From assembly GCA_038207425.1 (NCBI GenBank), contig JBBQZU010000002.1, positions 124,001-188,000 of the forward strand: a stretch of 64,000 nt of DNA, written 5' to 3'. Shown here one piece after another: positions 62,013 through 64,000 of this stretch. A program made the translations under genes and the position numbers. The DNA is from JBBQZU01 sp038207425. GTDB taxonomy: Bacteria; Bacteroidota; Bacteroidia; Flavobacteriales_D; Cryomorphaceae. The stretch's first letter is position 1, and every line of letters starts with the position of its first letter. The notes below the pieces were generated by a model. The model made no database searches. It saw nothing but the letters and a program-made list of their open reading frames with translations, and was not told the DNA's origin.

Positions 62013-62804
62013 ATGAGAAAAATGTTAGAAAAGGCACTTGAAGCTGCATACCTGGGAGGGCTGGAAGTAATCGATGTGTATAATTCAGATTTTGCAGTTG
62101 AGACCAAAGATGATAAGTCGCCACTTACACTGGCAGATAAACGGGCCAATAGTGTAATTATAGCCGTACTGGACTCTACCGGATTGCCTGTATTAAGTGA
62201 AGAAGGAAAGGAAATACCGTACTTACAAAGGTGCAACTGGGAAAGGTTTTGGATGGTTGATCCTTTAGATGGCACCAAGGAGTTCATCAAGCGAAACGGC
62301 GAATTCACCGTTAATATCGCTCTTATCGAAAAGGGAATTCCCGTAGCGGGTGTGATATACGTCCCCGTTCAGCGCATGATGTACTTTGGAATAATGGGTT
62401 GGGGCGCGTATAAAATTGCTCTTGACTCTAAACCGCCAAGCTTTGATCCATCACAACTGGCCGCCCAAGCTGATAAATTGCCAAAGCCGGCAATTGGAAG
62501 AAGGTATACAGCCGTAGGTAGTCGGTCGCATATGAGTTCTGAAACGGAAGTGTTTTTTGATAAGTTGAGAAAAGAACACGGTGAGTTTGAAGTGGTTTCT
62601 ATGGGAAGCAGCCTCAAAATATGCCTTGTAGCTGAAGGAGTCGCTGACGTATATCCGCGTTTTGCTCCGACTATGGAGTGGGATACAGCCGCAGGACACG
62701 CCATTATTTTAGCTGCTGGCAAAAGCATTGTTGACTACAGTACCGGAAAAGAAATGCAGTACAATAAGGAAAATTTGCTGAACAATTGGTTTGTCGTAAA
62801 GTAG
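62013..62804 (+). CDS. cysQ: 3'(2'),5'-bisphosphate nucleotidase
   Basis: A 263-residue Mg-dependent phosphatase that hydrolyses PAP (adenosine 3',5'-bisphosphate), the inhibitory by-product of PAPS-using sulfotransferases, to AMP. The inositol-monophosphatase-fold signatures are SEEGKEI (E63-E64), DPLDGT (83-88) and MEWDTAAGHA (~221-230); KDDKSPLTLADKRAN opens the family pattern. Length matches E. coli CysQ. Its placement at the far edge of the exopolysaccharide cluster, opposite cysC, fits recycling of PAP made by the five sulfotransferases. Confidence 0.94.
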   Translation: MRKMLEKALEAAYLGGLEVIDVYNSDFAVETKDDKSPLTLADKRANSVIIAVLDSTGLPVLSEEGKEIPYLQRCNWERFWMVDPLDGTKEFIKRNGEFTVNIALIEKGIPVAGVIYVPVQRMMYFGIMGWGAYKIALDSKPPSFDPSQLAAQADKLPKPAIGRRYTAVGSRSHMSSETEVFFDKLRKEHGEFEVVSMGSSLKICLVAEGVADVYPRFAPTMEWDTAAGHAIILAAGKSIVDYSTGKEMQYNKENLLNNWFVVK

Positions 62805-62858
62805 GGTTTTCTAACTTTTGCCCCGCCTATTTTTTACCGGTTCTTTGTGGTCAATATG

Positions 62859-64000
62859 CTACCTGACTTCAGATAGCTTATTGGCTGAAGCTAAAGCCAC
62901 TTTAGCTTCTTTTAGCACATTATCATCCTGATTCATAATTGCGTAATATCCATCATTGCCCCAGATATTTCGCGCTATATAGGCTTTGATTCGCAGTTTG
63001 AGTGTGGTCATTGATTGCTTAATGCCAGCAGTATCTGCCGGTATACCTTCTGATTCTGCATAAGTTGTGAATGCCTTCAGCACTTCTTGGTCTGCGTGCC
63101 ATGCATTTACAAAATTGTCAAGAGAATTAAGACTTGTTAGTTTTTCTCTATTGTTGTCAGCGTACTCAAATCCAAATTGATTTAATACCCCTTCATAGCT
63201 TACGCGATTCAGGTACTGCGAGGCACCGGCAGTATCAAGCCCCACGAATATGTCGGGCATAATACCTCCTCCGCCATAAACGGTTCTGCCGCCAGGAGTA
63301 GTAAACTTCAAAGAATCGCTAAATTGGATGCTATCTGCTGAATTAAATTCCCCATGAACATACCTCGCTTCATAGTCGGCATCATAGTCTATCTCGCGGC
63401 CATATGGTTTTTGAATACTCCTACCTGTAGGTGTATAGTAACGCGCCACTGTAAGACGCAAAGCTGAATTATCGCGTAAATTCAGGTGTTCCTGAACCAG
63501 TCCTTTTCCAAAGGAGCGACGCCCTATAATCAAACCCCGGTCATTATCTTGTATCGCACCGGCAAGAATTTCAGAGGCAGAAGCAGAACCTTCATTGATT
63601 AGAATTGCCATTCCTATATCAGCGTAGGTACCACGCTTTTTGGCGTAATATGATTTTCGAGGACTCGCCTTTCCTTCGGTGTAAACTATTAATTGACCCT
63701 TTTGAAGAAACTCTTCAGTTATTTGCACTGCAGCGTTGAGATAGCCGCCCCCATTTCCTCTCAGGTCGAGAATAAGTTCTTTCATGCCTTGTGCTTCCAA
63801 AGCAGCGGCGTGGGTCATGAATTCCTCATAGGTATTTCGTGCGAACCGGGTAATTTTTATAAAACCCTGATCCTTATTGAGCATCATGGAGGTGGCTACG
63901 CTATTTAGAGGAATAGTTCCTCGGGTGATATCAAAGTCAACAACAGATTTTTTTCTAAGTACTCCAACCTTCACTACTGTTCCGCCCGGACCTTTAAGCT
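62859..64000 (-). CDS. S41-family C-terminal processing protease (N-terminus beyond window)
   Basis: The frame is open to the right edge, so the first part is missing. The visible ~380 residues start within the PDZ domain (GPGGTVVKVGVLRK). The catalytic core follows: LILDLRGNGGGYL, INEGSASASEILAGA (nucleophile serine) and RRSFGKGLVQEH (general-base lysine). GGGGIMPDIFVG and a helical C-terminal region complete it. This matches the CtpA/Prc family, periplasmic or secreted tail-specific proteases. It converges with cysQ with 54 bp between stops. Confidence 0.92.
   Translation of the reverse strand, partial: LKGPGGTVVKVGVLRKKSVVDFDITRGTIPLNSVATSMMLNKDQGFIKITRFARNTYEEFMTHAAALEAQGMKELILDLRGNGGGYLNAAVQITEEFLQKGQLIVYTEGKASPRKSYYAKKRGTYADIGMAILINEGSASASEILAGAIQDNDRGLIIGRRSFGKGLVQEHLNLRDNSALRLTVARYYTPTGRSIQKPYGREIDYDADYEARYVHGEFNSADSIQFSDSLKFTTPGGRTVYGGGGIMPDIFVGLDTAGASQYLNRVSYEGVLNQFGFEYADNNREKLTSLNSLDNFVNAWHADQEVLKAFTTYAESEGIPADTAGIKQSMTTLKLRIKAYIARNIWGNDGYYAIMNQDDNVLKEAKVALASANKLSEVR

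Noticed and set aside
1..64000. CRISPR arrays, tRNA or rRNA genes, insertion sequences, phage genes
   Set aside because: I looked for direct repeats with regular spacing, tRNA-like arms, transposase and phage motifs and saw none; short tRNAs could still be missed by eye.

Overview
The window is a stretch of a Bacteroidota chromosome, probably from a marine or aquatic Flavobacteriales-like lineage. This rests on four things: two secreted proteins end in type IX secretion (T9SS) sorting domains; several genes are preceded by the Bacteroidota promoter -7 box TAnnTTTG; the order panC / half-length glycogen synthase / DUF4270 lipoprotein / glmS is typical of the phylum; and many Bacteroidota-only hypothetical proteins are present. 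Gene density is very high. I found no rRNA, tRNA, CRISPR array, insertion sequence or phage gene.

Layout. 1-4130: end of a probable TetR regulator, an ABC1/UbiB-type kinase, a DUF429 protein, an iron-sulfur bacterial cryptochrome/photolyase and a small conserved protein. 4267-10503: two tandem paralogous T9SS-exported sulfatases. 10666-17735: ileS, a DksA-like protein, lspA, a secreted protein, a PadR regulator with a membrane partner, and asd. 17802-27774: a 1400-residue lamin-tail-repeat surface protein, a methionine/glutamine aminotransferase coupled to an omega-amidase, then an opposing comF / msrC / Ig-lipoprotein operon, and a coiled-coil membrane protein. 27775-39456: a giant outer-membrane barrel protein, xth, an orphan peptide-binding lipoprotein, an OmpA lipoprotein, a flippase-like/rfaE2/radA operon and panC. 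39587-44006: glycogen synthase domain, DUF4270 lipoprotein, glmS, and a tiny lipoprotein ended by a strong terminator.

44028-62804 is the most distinctive part. It combines a cysC-cysD-cysN operon (sulfate activation to PAPS), a Wzx/Wzy-type exopolysaccharide cluster (initiating phosphoglycosyl transferase, flippase, polymerase, two glycosyltransferases, Wzc-like co-polymerase, Wza-like export lipoprotein), five different sulfotransferases inserted among those genes, and cysQ (PAP removal) at the far edge. Read together these encode a nearly self-contained pathway for a sulfated exopolysaccharide: sulfate donor supply, glycan assembly, sulfation, export and by-product recycling. The two exported sulfatases about 35 kb away could remodel or digest sulfated glycans, but that link is inference.

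The window closes with the C-terminal part of an S41 (CtpA-type) protease that runs off the right edge.
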